Numbered from the stretch's first letter, positions 55,189 through 63,762 are shown. The stretch: 64,000 bases of DNA from Marivivens niveibacter (GCF_002150005.2 NZ_MSPP01000001.1:186001-250000); one strand, 5' to 3'. Translations and numbers: made by a program. The notes: generated by a model not told the origin, from the sequence alone.

Positions 55189-55205
55189 TTGGCGCGATGA
55201 TTGCA
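55189..55205 (+). promoter_or_regulatory. Possible sigma-54 promoter before sltF
   Basis: TTGGCGCG-ATGA-TTGCA differs from the sigma-54 consensus at one key base and keeps the GG-N10-GC spacing. The implied start of transcription would fall at about the first base of the sltF ATG, giving almost no leader and leaving the ribosome-binding site outside the message. That makes it doubtful. Confidence 0.3.
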
Positions 55206-55215
55206 GGGGTAGGGC

Positions 55216-55875
55216 ATGATGAAATTCGTCCTGCCCCTTTTTATTGCAATCGCCGCGCCTGCAGCAGCATCTGTTCCTGATTGCGAACGGATCGCCCGTG
55301 AACATGCATCACGCGTTGGCGCGCCACCCGATTTGGTTGTTGCGGTGGCCCGCCATGAATCTGGCTACGATCCGAATGGCGTGGATAAACGTGCGTGGCC
55401 ATGGGCCGTGAATTTCAATGGCGAAGGCCATTATTTCGACACCCGCCAAGAGGCGTTGGCGTTTATCACGCGTATATCCACAGCGGGGGCCGTGAATTTC
55501 GATGTCGGCTGTATGCAGATCAATTACCGCTGGCATGGGGACCAATTTTCCGATCTGAACCAGATGTTAGATCCTGATCACAATGTCGCCTATGGCGCTG
55601 ATTATCTGGCATCATTGGCGGCAGAAACTGGTGATTGGCAATCGGCGGTTGGGCGATATCACAGTAGGGACGATACCCGCGCGACCGAATATGCCGCTGC
55701 CGTGTCGACGATTGCAGATTTCAGTCCCGCGGCGTCTGAATTTTCCGATCCGGGTCCACTAATAGGATTTGATGTGTCACAAACCGAAATGGCAGGTCCG
55801 CAGCACGTCCCACCACGCTTGCGCGTTCAGTGGGACAAGGTGCAACATTTCCGCGCGCTGCTTGCCCAGCGCTAA
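55216..55875 (+). CDS. sltF: Flagellum-associated soluble lytic transglycosylase (SltF-like)
   Basis: A 219-residue periplasmic enzyme that cleaves glycan strands so the rod can cross the peptidoglycan. A signal peptide (MMKFVLPLFIAIAAPAAAS) precedes a lysozyme-like SLT domain with the catalytic glutamate in VAVARHESGYDPNGV (about 36-50). VGCMQINYRWHG and NVAYGADYLASLA are further family segments. The neighbouring FlgJ lacks its own hydrolase, as in Rhodobacter sphaeroides, where SltF does this job. The stop overlaps the convergent ManC-like gene by four bases. Confidence 0.88.
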   Translation: MMKFVLPLFIAIAAPAAASVPDCERIAREHASRVGAPPDLVVAVARHESGYDPNGVDKRAWPWAVNFNGEGHYFDTRQEALAFITRISTAGAVNFDVGCMQINYRWHGDQFSDLNQMLDPDHNVAYGADYLASLAAETGDWQSAVGRYHSRDDTRATEYAAAVSTIADFSPAASEFSDPGPLIGFDVSQTEMAGPQHVPPRLRVQWDKVQHFRALLAQR

Positions 55876-56918
55876 ACGGTGTGCAGCTGTAGCCTTTTGT
55901 CTGGAACAGCGACCTGAATTTCCACCATGCATAAGGGCTCTTCGCCGACATTGGTGATGGAATATTCATGTGCCTTTGGGATCAGCATACGGTCGTTTGG
56001 TCCCAACGATCGTGGCAGCCCGTCAATTTGTGCCCGCGCGGCACCTTTGACCACAATCAACGTTCCGGTTTGTTCGCGGTGAACCCGAGGGGGCGTGCTG
56101 CAATCAGGCAATAGCGTGATCCAGCGGACGCGTGCGCCATCTTCGCTGCGTAAAACATCAACTGTTCCCCAATTTTGGTTTGCGCTGGCCAGAACAGGGG
56201 CAATTGGTTCGGCGTCCTCTGACGGGCGCTGCGGTGTTATGGGTAAATTCACCACATACCCAGCAGCCAATGGCCAAAGTTGCGTTTCGAAATCCAATTC
56301 GTCGGCATTGGCGTAGTCGGCGCCTGGAATGGTGATGTTTTGGCGTGTCCGCGAATTTTTGATGGACCGCCGTACAGCAGCCCGCAATGGCGCTGCAAAA
56401 CGGCCGAAAAATCCACGCAACGTTTTCGCTGTCGTCAGAACCAAACCCGCTGAATATTGATACTGCTGTGTGGCAAGAGCAGCAGTGACCTGTTCCGGCG
56501 TTAACCCCTGAACAATCTGTTTGATGGGTTGCGCTGAAGTGGATGCAATGGTGCCTTGCGCCATTTCAATCAAGGTATCGCCGTCGCCCTTTGTTGCGCC
56601 CAGCGTGACGATTTCACCTGCTTGAACCATCGGCAGTGTGGCAGCGATCGATTTAATCAGGGTTTTGTTCATCGTCGGCAACGTGCCGTTCATTAAAATG
56701 ACCAGAACAGCATCTGGATCGATCAGGCAGACATGTTCAACGACGGCACATATTGCAGCAGCAGATCCGCGATCCGATGGTAGCTGTATCAGTTCAGCGT
56801 CTGGTTCCGCAAAGGGTGTGGGATGAGCAATAATCGGTGCGTCAAACCCGTCAGGCCATGGCGTGTTTGTCGCTACATGTGGGTGCAGAATGACAGGGCG
56901 TAGAGATAGATCGAGCAT
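55872..56918 (-). CDS. Degenerate ManC-like protein (nucleotidyltransferase remnant plus cupin)
   Basis: A 348-residue protein resembling type II mannose-1-phosphate guanylyltransferase/phosphomannose isomerase. The C-terminal part (about 250-345) is a cupin with PPRVHREQTGTLIVVKGAAR, DRMLIPKAHEYSITNVGEEP and LCMVEIQV. The N-terminal part keeps the gross order of the transferase (GSAAAICAVVEHVCLIDPDA, YQYSAGLVLTTAKTL). It has no GGxGTRLxP-type nucleotide-binding loop at its start, so nucleotide-sugar synthesis is unlikely. It lies inside the flagellar cluster. A regulatory or sugar-sensing role is possible but is only inference. Confidence 0.7.
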   Translation of the reverse strand: MLDLSLRPVILHPHVATNTPWPDGFDAPIIAHPTPFAEPDAELIQLPSDRGSAAAICAVVEHVCLIDPDAVLVILMNGTLPTMNKTLIKSIAATLPMVQAGEIVTLGATKGDGDTLIEMAQGTIASTSAQPIKQIVQGLTPEQVTAALATQQYQYSAGLVLTTAKTLRGFFGRFAAPLRAAVRRSIKNSRTRQNITIPGADYANADELDFETQLWPLAAGYVVNLPITPQRPSEDAEPIAPVLASANQNWGTVDVLRSEDGARVRWITLLPDCSTPPRVHREQTGTLIVVKGAARAQIDGLPRSLGPNDRMLIPKAHEYSITNVGEEPLCMVEIQVAVPDKRLQLHTV

Positions 56919-57294
56919 ATCTTTTTCAGTCGTTCGTTTCTGCCCCCGTAAACCTTAGATGGAGCTTTCTATGTAAAAAGTCGATTATTCATAGGCATAG
57001 GGTTCATATCCTCAGCGCTTGAATGGGTTACCAGTCCGATTCGGAGATTCGTCTAGAAACCTGATAAAAGACGACTAAACCTAAGGGTGATCCAAACCTA
57101 CATATTGTGGACAGGTTTAAGTACACACATAGGCTGCACTGCCTTCGGGCAAGAATGCCGCCCCTATTGCGCAGGGCCACCTATACTTTCGCGTTACAAA
57201 CTAACCCAGTTCACATCTCTCTAACGGCGGCGTGAGCGGGTAGTTTAGTCAATAAGTTGACATGGCGAGTGACGGTTACACGGAAGGGTTAAAT
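56919..57294. promoter_or_regulatory. Control region of the sigma-54 activator gene, with AAACCT boxes
   Basis: This 376-base gap holds no supported gene. The hexamer AAACCT occurs at 56950, 57057, 57077 and 57094, and as its complement AGGTTT at 57113. The last four copies are 20, 17 and 19 bases apart, about two helix turns each. No sigma-54 or clear sigma-70 promoter could be fixed. The region separates the ManC-like gene from the activator gene and should drive both. Confidence 0.5.
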
Positions 57295-58383
57295 ATGACA
57301 ACACATTGGGCTCCTATGGTTGAATTGGTAGAAACCGTTTCCGTTGGTAAATCAAAGGCTTGCGATATCATTGTTGGTGAAACGCCGATTATGCGTCATG
57401 TCAAAAATCATATCGAATTGATTGGTCGTTCTGATGCACCGGTTCTGGTTCAGGGTGAAACAGGTACGGGCAAAGAATTGGTTGCCGAAGCGCTGCATGC
57501 CGTATCCGGGCGCGACGGTCAGCTGGTTGCTGTGAACTGTGCAGCTATTCCAGCGGACCTTTTGGAGTCCGAACTGTTCGGTCACGAAAAGGGCGCGTTC
57601 ACTGGTGCTGACAGCCGCAAGATCGGCCGTTTCGAACAGGCACATGGCGGCACGCTGTTTCTGGATGAAATCGGTGATATGCCCGCAGCGCTGCAGGTGA
57701 AACTGCTGCGTGTTCTAGAAACCCGCAAGGTCCGGCGCATTGGTTCGATGGAGGAAATCGACGTTGATTTCCGTCTGGTGACTGCAACCCACCGCGATCT
57801 GATTTCCGGTACCGAAGTTGATTTCCGCGAAGACCTGTTTTTCCGTGTCGCCGTGTTCCAGCTAGAGCTGCCAGCGTTGTCGCAGCGGACGTCGGATATT
57901 CCTTTGATTTTGGAACGGATGCTTCAGGACGTTGTGAAAAAAGACCCAAACATTGCGGTGCCGCATTTTGACCCGACCGCTGTTCGCGCGTTGGCTGCGC
58001 ACCCATGGCGCGGAAACGTACGTGAATTGCGCAATACGCTGATCCGCGCGACGGTTCTGTTCCCAGGTCAGATGATCAACGGCGAAATGGTCAAGTCGTA
58101 CCTTCTGAACGCGGCATTACCTGATCTGGCGGATGGCGTACGCGTCACTGATGCGACCCTGCCAGAGGCCCAAGGCCTGCCCGATCCCGAAGATTTCCGT
58201 AAACTGGGCGAAGACGCTGCTGATCTGGATGTACGCCGTTACCTGCGTGACATTGAAATCGCACTGATCGAGGCCGCATTGGATCGTACGTCGGGCTGTG
58301 TGAGCCGCGCAGCAGACGCGCTGCGCCTGCGTCGCACAACACTGATCGAAAAGATCAAAAAATACGGTCTGCAGCGCGATTAA
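57295..58383 (+). CDS. Sigma-54-dependent flagellar transcriptional activator without receiver domain
   Basis: A 362-residue AAA+ activator of the FleQ/FlbD/FleT kind. A short N-terminal region (about 30 residues) replaces any receiver domain. The AAA+ domain has Walker A GETGTGKE (about 54-61), the sigma-54 contact loop GAFTGA (about 100-105), Walker B GGTLFLDEIGDMP and the sensor region HPWRGNVREL. The C-terminal helix-turn-helix includes SRAADALRLRRTTLIEKIKK. I prefer the ATG at 57295 with GGAAGG upstream over one at 57262. It should act at the sigma-54 promoters of flgB, flgG and motA. Confidence 0.92.
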   Translation: MTTHWAPMVELVETVSVGKSKACDIIVGETPIMRHVKNHIELIGRSDAPVLVQGETGTGKELVAEALHAVSGRDGQLVAVNCAAIPADLLESELFGHEKGAFTGADSRKIGRFEQAHGGTLFLDEIGDMPAALQVKLLRVLETRKVRRIGSMEEIDVDFRLVTATHRDLISGTEVDFREDLFFRVAVFQLELPALSQRTSDIPLILERMLQDVVKKDPNIAVPHFDPTAVRALAAHPWRGNVRELRNTLIRATVLFPGQMINGEMVKSYLLNAALPDLADGVRVTDATLPEAQGLPDPEDFRKLGEDAADLDVRRYLRDIEIALIEAALDRTSGCVSRAADALRLRRTTLIEKIKKYGLQRD

Positions 58384-60018
58384 TCAGTCGCTATTCCAGC
58401 TTTCCACCATGTTTGTCAGGTAGTTTCCAGTGCTGTTTAGTTCGGAAATTGCCTGCTCCATCGCTGCGAATTTGGCAGTATAGCGCGCCTCTAGAACCGC
58501 GGCTTTTTCTTCCAGAATTTCCATTTCGGCATCTTGTTCAGCGACAATACCGTTGAAATACAATTCGCGTGAATCAATGGTGCCGTTGGTTTGCAGGGCT
58601 TCGTCCAGAAACAGCTGGATTTTAGAAACCATAGAGCGGCCAAAACCAACGTCAGCTGATTGCGCAGTTGCGGACGATGTCAGTTTGGCGCCGGCCATAT
58701 TGCCCGTGATCGCGACAAAGCTCATTGTTCCGTCACTCAGCGCCGACGCAAGCAGCGGCGTGCCGTCCAACGTTGCGGTGGCTGTGTCAGGGTCGAATTC
58801 AAACCGGTAGGTGCCTGGCATCGTTGAATCGTTGGGGGTGCCGCTGATTTTTACGCCGGGATCATCTGAACGGAATGTGTTTTGGAAAACGGCCTCGAAC
58901 GCGGCGGGTTTTGTGTCGAACGATTGTTCGAACAGCGGTTTGTTGATGTACAGAGACCCGTTCCGCGAAGTCTGGATGCCTAAATCGGACAGGTAAACGG
59001 GTTTGTCTGAATGCCCCGCAATCGGTTCGTTCAGGATTTTCTGAAAATCCGTAATCATGCGCTGAACGGTGCGATCGTTGTATAATTCGCCTGCTTCGCT
59101 GTCTTCGGTCGCATAGGCGGTCATGCTTTTCAAATTTGTCAGCGTTTCGTTGACCGAATTTACAAAAGCGTCCAGCACCTCTTGGGCCAAATCAGCGTCG
59201 CGGGACACAGATACGGTGGTAGCATATTCTGTCGGGCTATTCAGTGTCAGGGTTAGTCCATCGATGGCATCATCGATTGTGTTGGAGGGGCGGAAAATGG
59301 TCACGCCGTCCACTGTCAGCATAGCGTCTGCTGCGGCCTGAACCTGTTTGGTGCCGTTTGTCGTGGTGTTGTCGAAATTTTCCAAACCACCCGCAGCATC
59401 CGCGCTGGCAGTCATGCGAATGGCATTTCCTGCGCCTTCTTCGCTGACAACGCCCAAGGTGTATGTGCCGTCACCACGGTCTAGAACGCGGGCTGTCACA
59501 CCGTCCAACGATGATAGCGCCTGTGCTAGTTCGTCCAGCGTTGCACCTTCGCCGATGGTAATAGAATTCGTTGTTTTGTCGGGATTGACGGCGAATGTCG
59601 TTTCATCGGCCCAGACACCGATTTCGATAGTCAATTCGCCGGTGCCAATAACGTCGTCAGGGCTGGTGAAACCGGTAAATTCCAACACCTGACGCTGCGC
59701 GATGTTTATCACATCGACAGAAGAGTTTTGTTCCTGAACTGCAGAACGATCCGTCACTTCGACCGAAATACCGCTGTTCGCGCTGGTCGCGGACAAAACG
59801 GATGTGCCTGACAAAATGTCAAGCGCGCCATCCAAATCTTCGAACATTGACCGCAACGTGCCATAGGCCGAGATTGAGGTTTCGGCGCTGGTTTTTGCGC
59901 GTTCTGCTGAATTCAATTTCGGCGCGATATCCGCTTGTACCAAGCTGGTCGTCAGGTCCGAAATATTCAGGCCCGATCCATTTTTATTCAATGCACTTAG
60001 ATAATCCACGGCACTCAC
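58384..60018 (-). CDS. fliD: Flagellar filament cap protein FliD
   Basis: A 544-residue protein that caps the filament tip and folds flagellin in place. N-terminal helices (LNISDLTTSLVQADIAPKLN with RAKTSAETSISAYGTLRSM, about 17-57) and the C-terminal coiled coil (about 475-540) match FliD. The middle includes MLTVDGVTIFRPSNTIDDAI and GLTLTL (about 232-257), the core FliD strand pattern. It lies 45 bases after motB on the same strand and is probably cotranscribed with motA-motB. Its stop touches the convergent activator gene. Confidence 0.92.
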   Translation of the reverse strand: MSAVDYLSALNKNGSGLNISDLTTSLVQADIAPKLNSAERAKTSAETSISAYGTLRSMFEDLDGALDILSGTSVLSATSANSGISVEVTDRSAVQEQNSSVDVINIAQRQVLEFTGFTSPDDVIGTGELTIEIGVWADETTFAVNPDKTTNSITIGEGATLDELAQALSSLDGVTARVLDRGDGTYTLGVVSEEGAGNAIRMTASADAAGGLENFDNTTTNGTKQVQAAADAMLTVDGVTIFRPSNTIDDAIDGLTLTLNSPTEYATTVSVSRDADLAQEVLDAFVNSVNETLTNLKSMTAYATEDSEAGELYNDRTVQRMITDFQKILNEPIAGHSDKPVYLSDLGIQTSRNGSLYINKPLFEQSFDTKPAAFEAVFQNTFRSDDPGVKISGTPNDSTMPGTYRFEFDPDTATATLDGTPLLASALSDGTMSFVAITGNMAGAKLTSSATAQSADVGFGRSMVSKIQLFLDEALQTNGTIDSRELYFNGIVAEQDAEMEILEEKAAVLEARYTAKFAAMEQAISELNSTGNYLTNMVESWNSD

Positions 60019-60063
60019 ACCTTACAGTTGTTATCTAACGGAACGACAGGTTTTGCGAATTGT

Positions 60064-61224
60064 TTACTCGCCACTGTAGTTGATTTCGATTTCGATCCGG
60101 CGGTTTTCCTCGCGGCCCGCAGCGGTATTGTTGTCAGCAACGGGTTCGCTTTCGCCCTTTGACACGGCCAGCAGACGAGATGGGTCGATCAGGCCAGAAC
60201 CGCCAAGTTCGCGAACAACGGAAGAGGCACGGCCTGCAGCAAGGCCCCAGTTGTCGGTGAATTGGCCACCCGACAAAGGCACGTTATCCGTATGGCCCGT
60301 CACGGTAATCTGGCTGTCGCCGCCCGCAGCGCCCAAGGCCAATCCCGCCATGATTTCACGGGCCTGAGCTGTTAGATCAGCCGAACCAGACGAAAACGCG
60401 CCGCCAGCACCAACGGTGATGAACACTTTGTCGTCTTCGCGCTGAACATCAACCAGACCTTGATCAATCTGTTCTTGTAGCGCGACGCGCATTTTGGCTT
60501 CGGCGATTTCTGCACGGCGGTTGGCGGCGGCTTGATCCCCAGATGTTGGACCATCGCCTTGACCACCAATCGCTTCGGCAAGATCGCCCATAACGTCGGA
60601 TAGGCCAGTGACCTGTACGTCATTACCGGTTGCGCCTGCTTGTTCCATCGCTTGTGCGGCTTGCGCCATTTTTTCAGCAACTTCTTCGATTGGCTCGTCT
60701 GCGGTGCCTTCGGGGAATTTAATCGTGACTTGATCGCCTTCCATTTCGACCGTCAGATCGCTGCCCATTTCGTCCAGCGCTTCTTGCATGTCTTCCATCA
60801 TTTCCTGCTGTTCAGGTGTTGGATCAGGCTGGTCGTTTTCAGAAACCTCTTGGGGTTCGGTGATGTCGGTATCTTCGCGGTCACGATCGGTTGTTTGCTG
60901 AGTCATCTCTTGCGTCACCGAAGGTTGCGGCGACGGCGAGAAATTCATTTCGATGATTTGCTGACCTTCTGGGGCTTCCATTACGGGCACCAGGCGTTGC
61001 ACACCGAATGCTTCGCGCAGGGAGCCGGCGATCATTTTGAAACGTGGCTGGTTAAATTCAGCGAACGACAAAATCAGAACAAAGAATGCCATTAGCAGGG
61101 TTGCCATGTCCGCAAAGGTGGCCATCCAAGCGGGCGCACCAACAGGCGGACATTTCGGGCATTCCTGTTCTTCTTCCTCGGGCGGAGGCGGCGGCGGGGG
61201 AGGGGGAGCTGGTTTCTTTGCCAT
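60064..61224 (-). CDS. motB: Flagellar motor stator protein MotB, PomB-like
   Basis: A 386-residue stator subunit that couples ion flow to rotation and anchors the stator to peptidoglycan. The cytoplasmic N-terminus has nine consecutive prolines and then acidic residues. The single membrane helix contains MATFADMATLLMAFFVLILS with the ion-binding Asp39. Residues about 110-240 are an acidic, Gln-rich linker. The C-terminal OmpA-like domain (about 275-386) shows TVTGHTDNVPLSGGQF and GREENRRIEIEI. The helix is closer to Vibrio PomB than to E. coli MotB, but Rhodobacter sphaeroides MotB, a proton type, looks similar, so the coupling ion is open. Confidence 0.93.
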   Translation of the reverse strand: MAKKPAPPPPPPPPPEEEEQECPKCPPVGAPAWMATFADMATLLMAFFVLILSFAEFNQPRFKMIAGSLREAFGVQRLVPVMEAPEGQQIIEMNFSPSPQPSVTQEMTQQTTDRDREDTDITEPQEVSENDQPDPTPEQQEMMEDMQEALDEMGSDLTVEMEGDQVTIKFPEGTADEPIEEVAEKMAQAAQAMEQAGATGNDVQVTGLSDVMGDLAEAIGGQGDGPTSGDQAAANRRAEIAEAKMRVALQEQIDQGLVDVQREDDKVFITVGAGGAFSSGSADLTAQAREIMAGLALGAAGGDSQITVTGHTDNVPLSGGQFTDNWGLAAGRASSVVRELGGSGLIDPSRLLAVSKGESEPVADNNTAAGREENRRIEIEINYSGE

Positions 61225-61227
61225 GGT

Positions 61228-61995
61228 TTATGCCGCTGCCGCCGCCATCTTCGCCTGATCTTTTGGCGCAAGGGCGGTCATCATGACGTCCTGAATGTTA
61301 CGGCTGCTTTCGCCTTTGGCGATGCCGCTCAGGCCTTCGATTACCAGTTCGCGATAGGTGATTTCTTCGGCTGTGTAACCTTCCAGTTTTGTCAGCATCG
61401 GCGCAAACAAAACGTTCGCAAGGAACGCACCATAAAGCGTTGTCAAAAGCGCAACCGCCATCGCGGGACCAATCGCTTTTGGGTCAGCCATGTTACCAAG
61501 CATCAGAACCAGACCAACCAGCGTGCCGATCATGCCCATTGCAGGGCCAATGTCGATCCAGGCTTTTACAACGCCGTGGTTTGCCTCGTGGCGGGCTTTC
61601 ATAGCTTTGATTTCTTTTTTCATCGCGGACGACATTTTTTCTTCGTCTGCGCCGTCGACCAGCATTTGCAGGCCTTTTTCAAAAAACTTGTCGGGCACTT
61701 CCTGACCTTCTAGGGCCATCATGCCGTCTTTGCGGGCAAGATTCGCCAGTTCGACCATTTTTTCGATCAGGTCTGTTTGGCTTTTGACAGGTGGCAAAAA
61801 TGCTTTGGACATAGCGCCAAAGCTGCCTAGGAATGTGCCCATCGGCGCAGTGTACATAACAGCGAAAAATGTGCCGCCGAAAACAATCAGGATGGATGGC
61901 ACGTCAATAAAGGGCGCAAGCCCCCCGCCCGAGATCATAGCCCCGACAATAAATCCAATCGCGCCAATTAGGCCGACGAGTGATGCGATATCCAT
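61228..61995 (-). CDS. motA: Flagellar motor stator protein MotA, PomA-like
   Basis: A 255-residue membrane protein with four helices that forms the stator ring with MotB. The N-terminal LVGLIGAIGFIVGAMISGGG, the loop FIDVPSILIVFGGTFFAV, and the C-terminal helices GPAMGMIGTLVGLVLMLGNM with DPKAIGPAMAVALLTTLYGA are very close to Vibrio PomA. Both threonines near the ion path (GTLVG and LLTTLYG) are present. A near-consensus sigma-54 promoter sits 22 bases upstream of the predicted leader, and motB follows three bases after the stop. Confidence 0.95.
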   Translation of the reverse strand: MDIASLVGLIGAIGFIVGAMISGGGLAPFIDVPSILIVFGGTFFAVMYTAPMGTFLGSFGAMSKAFLPPVKSQTDLIEKMVELANLARKDGMMALEGQEVPDKFFEKGLQMLVDGADEEKMSSAMKKEIKAMKARHEANHGVVKAWIDIGPAMGMIGTLVGLVLMLGNMADPKAIGPAMAVALLTTLYGAFLANVLFAPMLTKLEGYTAEEITYRELVIEGLSGIAKGESSRNIQDVMMTALAPKDQAKMAAAAA

Positions 61996-62027
61996 TGCGT
62001 ACTCCGCAGTTGTTCAACTGGGGTAAC

Positions 62028-62044
62028 GGCAAGGTTCGTGCCAG
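62028..62044 (-). promoter_or_regulatory. Sigma-54 promoter of motA-motB-fliD
   Basis: On the minus strand CTGGCACG-AACC-TTGCC fits the sigma-54 consensus with correct GG-N10-GC spacing. The predicted start near 62017 gives a leader of about 22 bases with GCGGAG before the motA ATG. Confidence 0.85.
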
Positions 62045-62172
62045 TTTAGGAAAAAAATGAAACTGTCGCACAACCCCGAGGAATGGCACGGAAAAAAGAA
62101 TTAGAAAAATATCACTATATATATGGGGGCGAAAAAACTGGGGTCTGAACCAAAGAAAATTCACATCGATGC

Positions 62173-62198
62173 TAAACAAATTCCTGAGAGGCCGTTGA
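62173..62198 (+). promoter_or_regulatory. Possible sigma-28 promoter of the flagellin gene
   Basis: TAAAC at 62173 and GCCGTTGA at 62191 resemble the flagellar sigma-28 boxes TAAAG and GCCGATAA, at a spacing one base shorter than in enterobacteria. No sigma-54 site with correct -12 GC was found here. The match is partial. Confidence 0.35.
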
Positions 62199-62207
62199 GG
62201 AGGACAA

Positions 62208-62242
62208 GCGCTGCACAGCGCACCCCACAAACTGCCCAGTTT
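62208..62242 (+). other. Two tandem inverted repeats in the flagellin 5' leader
   Basis: GCGCTG-CA-CAGCGC (62208-62221) and AAACTG-CC-CAGTTT (62229-62242) are both perfect six-base inverted repeats, eight bases... apart by seven bases, directly before a strong TAGGAGG ribosome-binding site. Both would be in the mRNA leader and could form small hairpins that affect translation or stability. Confidence 0.55.
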
Positions 62243-62256
62243 TCTAGGAGGCAACG

Positions 62257-63729
62257 ATGACTACAATTAACACCAACATTGGCGCCCTAAACGCACAAGC
62301 GAACATGTCGCGCGTTAATGACGAATTCAACACTGCAATGACCCGCCTATCGACCGGTCTGCGCGTTAACGCTGCAAAAGACGACGCAGCGGGTATGGCA
62401 ATCGGCGAAAAAATGACCGCACAGGTCATGGGTCTGAACCAAGCGATCCGTAACGCATCCGACGGTAAAAACCTGGTGGACACCACTGAAGGTGCACACG
62501 TTGAGGTGTCGAACATGCTGCAGCGTCTGCGCGAACTGTCTGTTCAGTCCGCAAACGACACCAACACCGCATCGGACCGTGGCTCGCTGATGGCAGAAGC
62601 CAAACAGCTGGTTTCGGAAATCGACCGCGTTGCAGAAACCACCACCTTCAACGGCATGAACATCCTTGACGGTACCTTCAAAGGCAAACAGCTGCAGATC
62701 GGCGCTGATGCTGGCACCAACATGGAAATCAACGTTGACTCGGCAAAAGCGACCGACATCGGCGCACACTCTGTAACATCGGAATCCGACATTGCTAACT
62801 TCTCGTCGGAAACCGTGACCATCTCGGGCCACCGTGGTTCGGAAAGCGTCACAACCGCTGCGACCGACTCGGCGAAAGATATCGCTGCACGCATCAACGG
62901 CGTAACTGCTGGTACCGGCGTATCGGCAACCGCAGAAACCAAAGCTGTTCTGGAAGGTCCAGAAGTTGGTGGTACTGCTGCTGCATCGACCGTTCAGTTC
63001 TCGATCAACGGTGTTTCGACCAAAGCAGTTGCTGTTCCTGCAGCAGACCCAGCTGGCGGCGAACGTCTGGCATCGCTGCGTGACGCAATCAACGACCTGT
63101 CCTCGCAGACTGGTGTGACCGCTGCGATCAACGACGACGGCAACATCGAACTGACTGACACAGACGGCGACGACATCGCAATCACCGGCTTCTCGTCCTC
63201 GACTGCTACTTCGTCGATGACCATCACCACTGGTGACGGCGCAGCGACTGACGATCTGGACGGCACCACCACGTCGGTGACAATGAAAGGTCAGGTAGAG
63301 ATGTCTTCGACCCAGACTTTCTCGGTCGCGACTGACGCAACTGGTGCAGCTGCAACCGAAACATCGTTCATGGCGGTAGACACCGGTGTTGAACACTTCT
63401 CGTCCTCGCTGGACGCAGTGTCGGACATCGACATCACCACCGCTGAAGGTGCAGAGGCAGCGATCAAAGTGATCGACTCGGCTCTGTCGAAGATCTCGGA
63501 CAGCCGTTCTGATCTGGGTGCGGTTTCCAACCGTCTGGACTCGGTTATCTCGAACCTGACCAACATCTCGACTTCGGTACAAGCTGCTAAGTCGCAGGTT
63601 ATGGACGCAGACTTCGCTCAGGAATCGACCAACCTGGCCCGCGGCCAGATCCTGAGCCAGGCAGCGACTGCGATGCTGGCACAGGCGAACTCCTCGAAAC
63701 AGGGTGTCCTGCAGCTGCTACGTGGCTAA
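62257..63729 (+). CDS. fliC: Flagellin
   Basis: A 490-residue filament subunit exported by the flagellar apparatus. The N-terminal D0/D1 part (MTTINTNIGALNAQANMSRV, then STGLRVNAAKDDAAGMAIGE, about 32-51) and the C-terminal part (about 400-490, with DADFAQESTNLARGQILSQA) are highly conserved. The centre (about 165-390) is variable, Ser/Thr/Ala/Asp-rich, and has two similar halves with ATDGDD-like turns. There is no cysteine. Codon use is more uniform and C-ending than in neighbours, as expected for a very highly expressed gene. A strong AGGAGG precedes it and a terminator follows. Confidence 0.97.
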   Translation: MTTINTNIGALNAQANMSRVNDEFNTAMTRLSTGLRVNAAKDDAAGMAIGEKMTAQVMGLNQAIRNASDGKNLVDTTEGAHVEVSNMLQRLRELSVQSANDTNTASDRGSLMAEAKQLVSEIDRVAETTTFNGMNILDGTFKGKQLQIGADAGTNMEINVDSAKATDIGAHSVTSESDIANFSSETVTISGHRGSESVTTAATDSAKDIAARINGVTAGTGVSATAETKAVLEGPEVGGTAAASTVQFSINGVSTKAVAVPAADPAGGERLASLRDAINDLSSQTGVTAAINDDGNIELTDTDGDDIAITGFSSSTATSSMTITTGDGAATDDLDGTTTSVTMKGQVEMSSTQTFSVATDATGAAATETSFMAVDTGVEHFSSSLDAVSDIDITTAEGAEAAIKVIDSALSKISDSRSDLGAVSNRLDSVISNLTNISTSVQAAKSQVMDADFAQESTNLARGQILSQAATAMLAQANSSKQGVLQLLRG

Positions 63730-63762
63730 TAGGTCGTCGGTTTTTCGACAATATACGAAAGT

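Noticed and set aside
62084-62101. TGGCACGG upstream of flagellin as a sigma-54 -24 element
   Set aside because: The -12 GC is missing; the bases at the required distance are AA within an A run.
62347-63582. A 411-codon open frame on the minus strand across the flagellin gene
   Set aside because: It is the antisense shadow of a highly biased coding sequence, rich in Cys and Arg, with no ribosome-binding site and no recognisable domain.
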